From Euperipatoides rowelli (taxonomy: Eukaryota > Onychophora > Udeonychophora > Euonychophora > Peripatopsidae), in the NCBI GenBank assembly GCA_003024985.2, contig PXIH01S0009914.1: 14,100 bases of DNA; one strand, 5' to 3'. The position numbers were made by a program, and so were the translations under genes. Positions 1 through 9,708 of the stretch are shown here, piece by piece; position 1 is the stretch's first letter; every line of letters begins with the position of its first letter. Under the pieces are notes generated by a model. That model searched no databases, was not told the origin of the DNA, and saw nothing but the letters and a program-made list of their open reading frames with translations.

Positions 1-149
1 ATAAAATATTTAAAAAAAAAACTGTTACATTTGACCTTTAAGGTACAGTAAGTTATAATACAGTTTATAAGGCTTTATGTTTAAACAATTTTTTTAACAC
101 AGTAAATGCTATATTTTATTTTTAATAGCTTCTTGTTATTTACTTCTAG

Positions 150-236
150 CTCAATAAAACCAAGATTTATTATACCAAACTTGTAAATGTTAAAAAGGAG
201 ATGACTACCCTTCATGATAAGTCTGTCAAATTGAAG
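150..236 (+). CDS. BLOC1S6: BLOC1S6 (pallidin), penultimate coding exon
   Basis: An 87-nt exon of 29 codons, read in phase 0 at both ends. It is preceded by a pyrimidine-rich acceptor ending CTTCTAG (to 149) and followed by a donor GTACAG at 237. The peptide contains KLVNVKKEM and LHDKSVKLK, which closely match the conserved C-terminal coiled-coil segment of animal pallidin and join without a break to the exon at 5138. Pallidin is a small, mostly helical subunit of BLOC-1. That complex sorts endosomal cargo towards lysosome-related organelles and in mammals binds the SNARE syntaxin 13. Earlier exons lie upstream of the window. The identification rests on recognising the family motif across both exons together, because either exon alone is short. 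Confidence 0.88.
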
Positions 237-2195
237 GTACAGTATATAGTTATACTTTTAGCCATGTTATTTTTTTTTTAATAGCTATACGGTACATTTA
301 AAAATGTAATGTAAATCTATAGTAAGTTGTAAATATTAGCCAAGTTTTTGAATGGCTAGCATATAGCTTCATTACTTTTGGCAAAGATTCATGCAACTCA
401 TGTTCAATAAACAAGTGGTCAAACTTTTCCTCTAAAATGTTTAGCTATTAGTAATTGAAATATTACTTTTACTTATACTGTACAGTCATGGAAATATTAT
501 GTAGTTGGTTTTCCACACTTAGACTATTTAAGACCTCTATGATGTGGTCTAAATTAGCCAAGGTTTACTAAAGTTGATCTATATCTACTGTATATAAAAG
601 TTGGCAAGCAAAGATAACATATCAATTTAAAGTTTAAATCAATGTATTATCAAAAACATAATAAAGCATATTAGATATAACCTTTAATTACTAGTTTATT
701 GACAAGTGTAAGAATAAGCACACATTATTAATCTTTAACAACCTTGAATTCAATCCCAAATAATACAGTAGCTAGATTTGAAGTGAGCTCGTCATACTTG
801 ATTAGAACTACCATAAGTGAAAGTAATGGTTAATGGAAATCCTCTTGGCTTGGGATAGGTTAAATAGTATTAAATTTCATAGTAGACTTACCATGCAAGT
901 TCATATACAGTAGATATAAAACATTACTGTTATCTCTGAGTATCTGTTGTTGATATGGACAATGTAGTTTCAATTTCTGGATGCCAGATTCGAGTCTTGG
1001 CCAGTTCAAAATTCTGTCAGTTCTGTTTACTTTCAGGAATGACTTGGCTCTATTTGAAAGTCAGGAACAAAGTGAAAATGTTCAGATCATTTCTTTTATC
1101 TTCTTACCCTTTTCTTATCTTGGCTTGTCAGTTTCTTTAACCAGATGGATGTGTAAAGTCTCAACAGTGACAGAGGTATGTAGGTAGGATTTCACTCATT
1201 AGTTTCAGTGAAGTGCTATCGTGTAGTTAATATTTTTATTACAGCTATTTATTTGTTATATTTTGCATTACCATGATTTAATATTTCATGCCATTAGCTC
1301 TTAATTATAACATCTTATTTAGTTCATACCGAAAATAGAAAACATAGCAATTAAAAGGCTCGCTGTTCTTTACTGTAGCTATTGCCCATAGCCATAATTA
1401 ATTGACAACTTTTTTTTTTATCATTTATGTAGCAAACAAAAATGAATCTTATTGTAATAAGGTTATATGATTGCAATGTGTATAAGACCAAACCATTAAG
1501 GCTTAAATTGTTTTTTAGGATTAATTTAAACAGTATGCCTGTACAGGTAGTTCATGAGCTAACCAGTTCATTTGAATGACTCAAGTCTGTAACTGTACTA
1601 TTAACAAAATATTATTGTATGTGTTAGGCTAGATCATTTTTTTATTTTAACAATATAAAAGCAAAATAGCCCTACATTGATTGATTGCATGGCTATTTTA
1701 TTTCTAAAATAAATAAACAGATTTAACTTATAAATACAAACAAAACAACAGTGAATAGACTGATTCTAAATTGCACTTCATTGCATGTACTGTAGAGTAA
1801 ACGTGTGCGGCTAATGAGAGTTCATTTTAAGTTAGTTACTGTTAGCCTACACACTTACTCAAGTGAAAGAAATGCAAAGTTGCCAATGCCTCTCATGAGA
1901 GGGATTTAGCATGTTATAATAAGATAATAGACTCAACCCTAAATATAGGCTCGCGCTACTACTTAATATAATTATGGTCATTGGTCACTTTAGAAAAACA
2001 AAATACATTAATTTTAGAGCTCAACAAACAAATATTTTAAGTAATATAATTTTCACTACCAACAGCATATAGATATCTCTTGCTAGTGTTAATACCTTTG
2101 AATGTATAGGCATATCCCTTGAAAACGATTGTAATAATTTAAGCAAAACCTAGTATTTCAATAATAAATTGTAAGTTACTAGGAGGATGGTAATG

Positions 2196-2223
2196 TTGTA
2201 AATAGGCTACAGCCTATTTACAA
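2196..2223. repeat. Perfect 12-bp inverted repeat
   Basis: TTGTAAATAGGC (2196-2207) is followed by a 4-nt spacer and its exact reverse complement GCCTATTTACAA (2212-2223). It lies at the left edge of repeat copy A. Copy B has lost the symmetry. Confidence 0.8.
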
Positions 2224-2672
2224 TATGTCCCCAGAGGTATATAAATTGACATTAGAACATTATAATGGCATAAATCCTAATTGACAGGTTAATTAATAGC
2301 ATAATCAATGACCAAAGAAAGAACTTTGCAATATTGAAATTTTAAACTATGAAAAACCGTTTTTTCAACTCGCATATTAAAACTATAGATGCTGTCACTA
2401 AATAACTGTCAAACTTGGAAACTCAATAAACACCAGTTTAACTAATCTCTCCATGAAAAACTCTTTAAGGAAAGGAAATCAAGAAAGAAATCTTATGAAC
2501 AATTTTAATAAATTCCAAAATGAAGAGAACTTTTATAAAAGAAAGATTCAAATATCAAACCGTCATAATACAAAATTCTTGGATAAATCAAATGTGTGGC
2601 TTCTCCTTTATTCCTAGAGGATGTGCTCATACCAAGCATGGACCAAAGTGGAAACCAAAGGAATCTATGAAA
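2201..2672. repeat. Diverged interspersed repeat, copy A
   Basis: Collinear with 3642-4039 in the same orientation. Matching blocks include the start (ATAGGCTACAGCCTAT against ATAGGTCACAGGCTAT), a middle block (AACTATAGATG and AACTGTCAAAC against AACCATAGATGG and AGCTGTCAAAC), then AAAATGAAGA, and an end block (GTGTGGCTTCTCCTTTATTCCTA against the same words with a few changes, followed by GTGGAAACCAAAG). The two copies differ by many substitutions and indels, so this is an old repeat family. No ends, target duplications or coding frames were recognised. Confidence 0.65.
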
Positions 2673-3079
2673 TTTTTCAACTCCCCTTTCTGGGTTTAAA
2701 TAATTTAAGGGTTAAGCCCATATTTCCCACTTACCTCCTTACCAGGGGGCGGAACATTGTGGAAGCAAAGAAAGCAACGCTTACAGGCCTCTGAGTTGTT
2801 AAGGTCTCAAATTTATCTAACAAAAAAATAAATCCTTTTTTTTTTTATTCAAAAGTGTTTAACTTTGTTAAAGTAATAATAACATATGAAAAAGTAAAAG
2901 AATTTACTGAACTCTTGATTGTCAAATATACAGTAAGTCATCATTAAGTGCATACTCAAATTGAATATCGTCATTATTAATTTATTTAACCCTTCCAGTA
3001 ACTGAGCCCATCTGCCAAACGTTTCTACAAATTAAAAATTATAAAAATTAAAAGTTCCTAAGATTAATTGCCATTGAGG

Positions 3080-3249
3080 CTAATAAATTACTGTAAATAC
3101 TGATGAAATTATTGAATGATAAATTAATTAATTTTTTGCTGCTTCATTGCTTGGCATTTTTTTTTTTTTTTTTAATTTATCATCATTCAATAATAATCAA
3201 GCAATCATATAATTTGGTATTGATTAATACTAATAAATTACTGTAAATA
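3080..3249. repeat. 20-bp direct repeats bracketing an inverted repeat
   Basis: CTAATAAATTACTGTAAATA occurs exactly at 3080-3099 and 3230-3249, 150 bp apart. Between them, ATTATTGAATGATAAATTA (3108-3126) is inverted at 3173-3194, where the arm carries 3 extra bases, and ATTGCTTG (3146-3153) is inverted at 3198-3205. The loop contains a long T run. This could be a small insertion with a long target duplication or a local duplication; the sequence does not decide. Confidence 0.7.
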
Positions 3250-3449
3250 AAAGATAAACATTTAATAAATAAAATTTATTTAACATTTTATCTGTTTATT
3301 TATTTTAACATGATATTTTAATATTCAAAGTAATACAGTAGGNATAACTTATATAAATTTATTTATTTCCTTTTATTTTTGGGGTAGGATAGATGCATAA
3401 TAAATAGCTTAGCCTTAATAAAGTTTTTTTTTTTTTTGCTCAGGGCTTA

Positions 3450-3496
3450 TAAACAAAACTTTGAGGCTTAGAGGGCCTCCAATAAGATTTTGTTTA
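3450..3496. repeat. Nested hairpin
   Basis: An outer pair TAAACAAAA (3450-3458) and TTTTGTTTA (3488-3496) encloses an inner pair GAGGC and GCCTC around 3463-3479. No function is apparent. Confidence 0.5.
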
Positions 3497-3641
3497 CAGG
3501 TCCTCAAGAACAAAGTTCCACCACTACCCCTCACATGTTACCACTATAAATACTGTATTTATTGCTAGTGTAAATATGTACCATAAGTATTGTACAGTAT
3601 ATCATGTTAATTATAATTCACTAGAAATATTATATTTGTTG

Positions 3642-4039
3642 ATAGGTCACAGGCTATATAAAGTGTGTCATGGGAGTATAGAAATTAATGACAAAAGAAT
3701 ATTTGTAATGGTATAAGAAATATGGCAAAGATAAATAGCATTTATAAACCTTGAAAAACTATCTTTCCATATACAGTAAATGTCAAAGATTCTAAAAAAC
3801 AACCATAGATGGCGCCTCAAATAGCTGTCAAACTCACAATAATAAACAAGCTATTATTTCCTTGAAGGATTTAATAAAATAAAATTAGGAATAAAAAATT
3901 GGTAAACTTTAAAATGAAGATAACTTATAATTGACATTTCAAGAGTGATTAAAATTAGACAAACGTGTGGCTTTTCCTATATTCCTAAAAAGAGGTACTC
4001 ATATAAAATTATGGACTATAGTGGAAACAAAAGATGTCA
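3642..4039. repeat. Diverged interspersed repeat, copy B
   Basis: Second copy of the family seen at 2201-2672, in the same order and orientation and somewhat shorter. Its CATAGATGGCGCC block (3804-3816) is intact where copy A has lost part of it. It runs into a G12 tract at 4044-4055. Confidence 0.65.
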
Positions 4040-4254
4040 GGATGGGGGGGGGGGGCNGGGGGGCAATCTCCATTGTATTAAAGCTAGTAATCCTATTGTA
4101 AGCAAATTTATAGCAGAACCCTAAACCTGATCTACAATTGGGGACTTTTTAAATTTAATTTTTTCTTGTAAGTGAAAAGGAGTATAAGAAAATATTTCTT
4201 GTGCATCTTTATGATATAGATGATATTGTTTACGACTGTGAATCACCAACATTG

Positions 4255-4262
4255 ATTACACC
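4255..4262. repeat. Left target-site duplication of hAT-like element
   Basis: ATTACACC lies immediately before CAGGGGTG and is identical to 4763-4770. Confidence 0.85.
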
Positions 4263-4762
4263 CAGGGGTGTCTAAATTAAGGGAGCCTGGAAGCCATGGC
4301 TTCTGATAAAAATGATCTGGCTCCTGAAAAAACATGATTAATTTTAATGTTTAATGACCTTCCCCAATAACAGTATAATAAAGTTTATCTAAAAATTAAA
4401 TACATACTGTACGTAAGTTACAAATAGTTTTTCTTACTTTTATCAATAATTGTTGCTAAGCTTAAAATAACTTGATGATGATAAATTTGAATGTTCCATA
4501 ACTTCAAGTATTTGATCCATCAAAAGCAATTAAATTTTTTAGTGAAAAAAATGCCTAGAAATAAACATGGACAGAAAAATAAGTAAATTATACCACAAGT
4601 TTTTAAATAGACAAATTTATTTACCATTTAAATATTGTTAAAGATATGTATTTTTAAATTTTTGCAACAATGCATGTGCAGCCCCTCCCATTTGCCACTT
4701 CCTACCTGGCTCCTAACAATTTTTGTTGGCTCCTGAACTTTTGGAAGATTTGTACACCCCTG
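4263..4762. mobile_element. Non-autonomous hAT-like element (MITE), 500 bp
   Basis: The left end is CAGGGGTGTCTAAAT (4263-4277). The right end, read on the minus strand from 4762, is CAGGGGTGTACAAAT, so the 15-bp terminal inverted repeats match at 13 positions. The element is flanked by a perfect 8-bp direct repeat ATTACACC (4255-4262 and 4763-4770). An 8-bp target duplication and CAGGGGTG-type ends are hallmarks of the hAT superfamily. There is no coding capacity. Subterminal copies of TGGCTCCT occur at 4318, 4707 and 4727, with GGGAGCC at 4281, and resemble the clustered short motifs that hAT transposases bind near element ends. The interior is AT-rich. It sits in the pallidin intron, away from both splice sites. 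Confidence 0.85.
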
Positions 4763-4770
4763 ATTACACC
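4763..4770. repeat. Right target-site duplication of hAT-like element
   Basis: ATTACACC lies immediately after the right terminal CACCCCTG and is identical to 4255-4262. Confidence 0.85.
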
Positions 4771-5137
4771 TGTATACTTTTTTAGGTAGATATTGGAAAA
4801 CAAAGTAAAATTATAAGCTTTGATATTAGCTGAATGTAGAAGTTAATATTATATTAGATAATTGTTAAAGAATAATTCTAGGGATGAAATACATTCCATA
4901 TGATGTAGAAATAATTGGGAGAAATGTTTATTATTTAGAAAATTATATTGTTAGAATAAATTTAGAATTCTAATGCAATTATTAATTTGAATCTAGATTG
5001 TAGAAAATACAGCAACCTTAAAAATCTCAAAATTACAATTTCATTTTGAATTAATGTCACGTCTTTTAATTTTATTTTATAAATATGGTTAAATAAGGCA
5101 GAATAATTTATTATTCATGTTTTGTTTTGATTTACAG

Positions 5138-5257
5138 AAGAGAGCAATGAAATTGAAACAGCAAAAAGAAAAGGAAGCTCTTTGCAAAGAACAGCAGCGG
5201 GAAAGAGAGGCTGAACGAGAAAAGCAACTCATAGCTAAGATGGCCAGCAAGACCTAA
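5138..5257 (+). CDS. BLOC1S6: BLOC1S6 (pallidin), last coding exon with stop
   Basis: A 120-nt terminal exon of 39 codons plus TAA at 5255-5257. It begins directly after the acceptor TTTGATTTACAG. The peptide starts KRAMKLKQQKEKE and continues with EQQREREAEREKQL, a highly charged K/E/R/Q helix that matches the pallidin C-terminus almost residue for residue in its EQQRE..EREKQL part. Together with the 150-236 exon it forms one continuous coiled coil, which is how pallidin packs with its BLOC-1 partners. The last residues (IAKMASKT) are less conserved. No frameshift or in-frame stop is seen, so the host gene looks intact despite the mobile elements in the preceding intron. Confidence 0.9.
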   Translation, partial: KRAMKLKQQKEKEALCKEQQREREAEREKQLIAKMASKT

Positions 5258-5390
5258 TTGCCTAAATAATAATTTATAGTTGTTATATCTAAGAGTAGCA
5301 AAAGTCTACCCTAAATCTCATTACTTGCAAAGACCTTTATTTTTAAGTGCCATATTATTTATTAAAGTTTTTCTATTATAGGTTTGTTTT
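5258..5390 (+). promoter_or_regulatory. BLOC1S6 3' UTR and probable poly(A) signal
   Basis: The AT-rich 3' UTR follows the pallidin stop. The best polyadenylation hexamer is ATTAAA at 5361-5366, about 105 nt after the stop. It is followed at 5380-5396 by a GT/T-rich stretch (GGTTTG then a T run) of the kind that binds cleavage factors. Cleavage would then fall near 5380. ATTAAA is the common variant of AATAAA; no AATAAA was found closer. Confidence 0.6.
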
Positions 5391-6289
5391 TTTTCGTCTA
5401 ATATGTTATTTGATTAAAAATGGCAACATAAGTTTTACTTCTCCTAAATTGCATAATTAGGCTGAACAATGTTCTTGTTCTGCTGAACATAAAAAGTTTA
5501 AAATTTTGGCATGCAATTTCGACATAGGTTGTAAATTTTAAACTTGAGAGTTTTTATGTGGCCCTAACTTACTGTTTGCGGCCCAGAAATAATATTTGAA
5601 AACAATCAAGTTCAATTTAAACTTTGATATAAAAGAAATTAACGATATAGTTTTCACAATGCATTGTATCATTTCTTGCAAATACATAAAATTGTGTCAG
5701 TTTAAAGATTGGATTAAAAATTATTTTAACAAATCATTTCATTGGGGGGGGGGGGGGGGAGGAGTATTTAAAATATAAGGTTCTCTGTGCAAAACTATTT
5801 TTTAGCAATGCCTTCTACAAGTTCTATAACTAAAATTGCATATTAATGGGCTATTTAGCAGGATAATGTAAATAATATTGCTAATAAATCTTCTCAAATA
5901 TTTAATATATAACATAAGTTTTTCAACCTTGCTACAATATTATTTCAATGAATTTAACGTTTTTGACAAAATGCCAATTTTTTTTAGATAAATTTTTATA
6001 TTTGTTGGCTTTATCTAGAGGGGATCCCTGTAACTTATTTTCAGGTGATAGGAATTACTACTGTATTAATATCACAGGTCTGCAAAAAAAAAATTACATT
6101 CCGAAAGTTATCTGCATAATTTTTGCTTCTTCTTATGTTTTTTTATGTGCTGAATTAAAAATATGACTTCAATTTGCAAAATAGATTTAAGGTTCAAAAT
6201 CAATCACGTGTTTCAATTCAGCAATTACATTATATTTTTAAAAAAATTGATATAATTATTTTTTGCATATTTTGTGTTGGTGCAGAGTC
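5386..6289. other. Intergenic AT-rich DNA with a G16 run
   Basis: No gene or recognisable repeat is visible between the pallidin 3' UTR and the pseudogene. The one landmark is an uninterrupted run of 16 G at 5744-5759. The short open frames here are biased AT-rich translations without family features. Confidence 0.6.
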
Positions 6290-7620
6290 TTAACGTTTGG
6301 TGCACTTCCTTTTATATTTCGCTTCTGGCTGATCTCTGCTGAGCATCCAACAGCAGTCTCCCATCACTTCATCGTGCATCATTTTTCCTTCTCTTTAATG
6401 TCTTGATTGAACCTTTCACCTTGTTCCTCATTTATGCTACTTCTAGATTTTTTGGGGGAGTAATCAAAATGTGAATTTTAAAAAAAATGTATTTTCAAGC
6501 TCATCACATGACCAAAAGCTTTGAAATTGTACACTTTTTTCTGGAAGTTAATTTCTTTGTAGTTACAAGCAATCTAAGTCCTCTTCTTAGTGTAGGTACC
6601 ATTGTTTCAATGAAAGATTAATCAAAAGCATGCTTGCTTATATCAGGTCATACAAAAAATCTTCTTTTAGCTTAGCATCTGACAGGTCTGGAAACTTATA
6701 ATATGGATATTTGAACCATTCACCTTCTTTCAGCAAACTTCTTCACGAGTCCAATTAAGGGATGGTAACAATACTTTGTAGCATCCACCAGACTGTCCCT
6801 TATCATTTTCTTCTCTTTTGGCTTGAGAGAAACTCTATGATGGGCCATTTTTTTTTTCCAATTTTCATTCTTTGCTTGACTATCCTATAAATACTAGAAA
6901 TCCGGATACTTGGTGTATCTTGATTGTTGTCATAATTGCCTGAGCAATACTTTGAATCACCACAAATCATCCATTCATGATCCTTATACTTGAGCTTGGT
7001 GAGAACCAAAGCCAAATTGTCATAACTTTCTTTCAAGTACACAGAATGACTAACTGAAACTGAGGCATATTTACTGCCATTGTGCAGAAAGAACACTTTG
7101 AGGTTTATTTGGATATATCAATGGTGTGTCTCCATTTATTCATATATTTGATTTTTGATTGCTTCATCAATCCTTTATCATCGCTGCAATACACTTATTT
7201 TCCATTTTGATTTGAAACTATACCCTAACAATTCAAATGATATGTTGATAATGGCAAAGGCGCTTGGAAGCCATGCAACAAGGGTGCATTGTAGATGGAA
7301 GATTTCAATAAATTATACCCTTCCATATTGCAAGAACAAAAATAGTAATCAGTTGGTATTTATTTTTGTTCCCCACTATATCATTGGAATGCCAAAACAA
7401 AAAAATTCCCAGATTTTGATCACTGCTGAAGCTCTTATACATAAACACTGCACCTTACGAGTAGCCCAGTGCTTATCATGGTCTCCTAATTTAAACCAAA
7501 ATACCCATAATAGACTTTTTCACAAAGTCGTGATGTTTTCTGCCTTTTCTTAACAAATTTAACACAATTAGAATGGAAGTTGTCTGGAGAGTTCAAACGC
7601 TTGCGATAAGCTAAGCTGTA
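6290..7620 (-). pseudogene. Degraded copy of an uncharacterised repetitive arthropod protein family
   Basis: Read on the minus strand from 7620 to 6290, all three frames carry, in collinear order, motifs I recognise from a large uncharacterised protein family abundant in arthropod genomes. They are: a Cys-containing N-terminus (SPDNFHSNC), LGDHDKHWATRKV, FGIPMIW, VYCSDDKGLMK, a WR..IDISK block, a clean stretch at 7096-6950 (FFLHNGSKYASVSVSHSVYL, then VLTKLKYKDHEWMICGD), FKYPYYKFPDLSDAKLKE (within 6727-6641), EEQGERFNQDI, and a C-terminus CCWMLSRDQPEAKYKRK ending at TAA 6292-6290. Each join needs a frameshift or passes a stop, and the middle of the N-terminal half seems deleted. No intron is evident. 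The family's function is unknown to me; its copy number suggests a mobile or amplified origin. I am fairly sure of the homology and unsure of the exact ends. Confidence 0.65.
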
Positions 7621-9708
7621 ACGTAAAAAAAAAATTGAATAAATAGAAAGCATTTTCATGTTCCCTGTTCATTCATGTTTTGTAAGAGCACGGAGCTAAA
7701 CATGCACATGCAAGACCAAGCCTGATAGAACCAGATGAAACAAGATTATGCCTACCATATGCAAATTGTCTCGTTAATTAATGTTTCCTTTCGACAAATA
7801 TGGAATATATATATTTTTTAAGTGCAGTAATCCACTTTTGTCACAAATCTGATCAAAAACACATGCAATTTGAAACAAATTTTGCTTTTATGAAAAAAAT
7901 GGTATGTGATGGAATTTTTTTACTATTTTTCCCTGAATTCAGCACCCAAAAATCTATAAGGAACAGTATAAATTTTGAAAAAGTTTTTCATTTCAGACCT
8001 GTGAATAGCCGAGATTATCATTACTTAGTTTCTATTTAATTCCATAGATGGCACTACGGGCGAGGGTGGAAGATTAAGATTTTTGTATTGTTTATGCTGT
8101 AAATCCTAGATAAGTACGTGAAGATTTTCACTAATCTGGAATAATTTTGATTTTAAATATTTTAAGCAAGTATTTTATATTTTAATACGTTTCTGATTGA
8201 TTAGAAAAATGGTCAAAATAACAGTAAAAGGATGGGGAATTCCGTAAATGGCACTGAAACAAAGGGTGGAATATTGCCCTGTTGTTTATGCAGTATATTC
8301 CTTACTAAATGAGTAAAACTTACCTTGGTCATAGACAAATGAAATGTGATTAGATTCACTAATCTTAAGAAAATTTATCTTGAATATTTTTGTATGTATA
8401 AATTTAAATACTTTTCAGACTACTTTAAAAAAAAAGAAAATTAGGAAAGTGATCGATTAGTGATGATATTCATGCAGCATTTTCCACATCCAGCAATGGG
8501 ATAGGAAAATATGTTTTTGTCTTAATGTAGATTTATGTTGTTTTTTTTTTTTTTTGAGAAAGGGAGGGATTCTTGTATTTTTCTTTTGTTGTAATAATTT
8601 CTCGTGAAAAGAAATTGAGTTAATAGTGATTTAATAAGTTTATGTTCTGTAATTTAAATTTTATTTCTAATTATTATCAGTTTGTTTTTCTTTTAATAAA
8701 ATTTGTTTATTAAAAAAGCAATCTAATAATAATAATGGTATTTCATTTAAATCATTAGCCCATTTCTGTCACTAAGCTAAAGTTATTATTGTTTGTTTTA
8801 TAACTTGCAAGCTCTGCATAAATTACATTAGTAATTTTTAAATTGGGGAGGCAAATATTGGGAAAAAAAGTGAATTTCTTACTTAATGGTGGAGGCATAA
8901 GTTGTAAGTTCATGTATTATTTAAACAAACTGTATAGTTTGGGTTTTTATTTAGGCTCAAAATCCATGTCTTTTAATTTGTGTTAAATTGACATAATATT
9001 CCTTAAATTTTTATAAATTAAAATTAAGTTAAATGGTAATAAATTGGAATAAAGATTAAACTTAAAAATCTAAACTTCTGGAAGGGGACATGTATCCATC
9101 CCCTTCACTAAATGCTTTACAATTTTATTGTAAGGGCTACCTGAAAAAAAAAATGTCTAGAGAAACCCAAGGTTGTAGTGATACTCTTCATTGTGATGAT
9201 GTTCTTGCTACAACTTTCAGTGCCCTTGAAATTTCACCCATAGCCATAGGCAAGTATGATTGGACCTAATTTTAGCTAATTGCATAAACTAAAAATGTGA
9301 CTTTTGGCTCATCGTAATAACCACAAAATTTTGCATTACAAAACATACATTTTTTTTTAATTTCAATCAGTTTCAACACTTGCCTCACCCATAAATTTTA
9401 ATCAAACTTGACAGCACAAAAGTGCATACACACACTGCCGTGTCACTTCAACATTTGTTACCAAATATCGAAATTTCAAGAAGTGCCTTTTTCTATGGTA
9501 AATGTTCAACCTCTCTAACATCTGTACCAAAATTAACAAATTAAGCTATCAATACTCCACATCATTTCACTTGTAGCCTACTGGCCTCACATTTTTATTG
9601 GTACAGTATATGCACTTGAATAGAAGATACAATACCAAATATGAAACATAATTACTAGTTTTTATTACCAATGTTATAAAATTGTCTTTTTACTTATTTA
9701 TTTTAGTA
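7621..9708. other. AT-rich spacer left of the transposon genes
   Basis: It contains the ~200-bp tandem units (8035-8400), long T and A runs, and a hairpin GAAGGGGA / TCCCCTTC (9081-9088 and 9099-9106, 10-nt loop). The left end of the transposon should lie here, upstream of 9709, but I found no terminal inverted repeat shared with the right side of the window. No gene is recognisable. Confidence 0.5.
8035..8400. repeat. Two diverged ~200-bp tandem units
   Basis: CATAGATGGCAC at 8043-8054 is echoed as CGTAAATGGCAC at 8243-8254, exactly 200 bp on. Further matching blocks follow in the same order: GGGTGGAA, TTGTTTATGC, a TAAATGAGTA-like word, and CACTAATCT, with similar AT-rich tails. The units are clearly related but have many differences. 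Confidence 0.55.

Larger units (their letters stand above)
237..5137 (+). other. BLOC1S6 last intron (~4.9 kb)
   Basis: This phase-0 GT...AG intron joins the two recognised pallidin exons (donor GTACAG at 237, acceptor TTTACAG ending 5137). It is AT-rich and holds a hAT-like MITE (4263-4762), two diverged copies of one interspersed repeat (2201-2672 and 3642-4039), a direct/inverted repeat cluster (3080-3249), several long T and A runs, and many TACAGTA/TACTGTA words. One stretch (1037-1175) has splice-like borders but no recognisable protein match. I see no other gene in it. Confidence 0.85.

Noticed and set aside
955-1187. Two overlapping short plus-strand open frames in the pallidin intron taken as genes.
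   Set aside because: No initiator context or family similarity. Kept only as a possible splice-bordered stretch.
5596-5778. 60-residue plus-strand frame.
   Set aside because: It ends in poly-glycine created by the G16 run and has no recognisable protein features.
5948-6166. 72-residue plus-strand frame.
   Set aside because: AT-rich chance frame without ATG context, splice sites or motif.
7155-7553. 132-residue plus-strand frame.
   Set aside because: It is antisense to the N-terminal half of the minus-strand pseudogene, whose motifs explain the sequence.
7800-8039. 79-residue plus-strand frame.
   Set aside because: Phe/Ile-rich composition expected of AT-rich DNA; no motif.
9081-9106. GAAGGGGA/TCCCCTTC palindrome as the left transposon terminus.
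   Set aside because: It is a local hairpin with no counterpart on the right side of the window, so it cannot be a terminal inverted repeat pair.
9417-9428. Shared AAAAGTGCA word between left flank and the right flank (minus strand near 14055) as a terminal repeat.
   Set aside because: Only nine bases match, similarity does not extend, and chance matches of this size are expected in AT-rich DNA.
9682-9708. Upstream extension of the transposase from a TTG codon.
   Set aside because: Animal genes start at ATG. The nine extra codons are hydrophobic, overlap a TTTATTTTAG acceptor-like sequence, and would displace the canonical THAP N-terminus.
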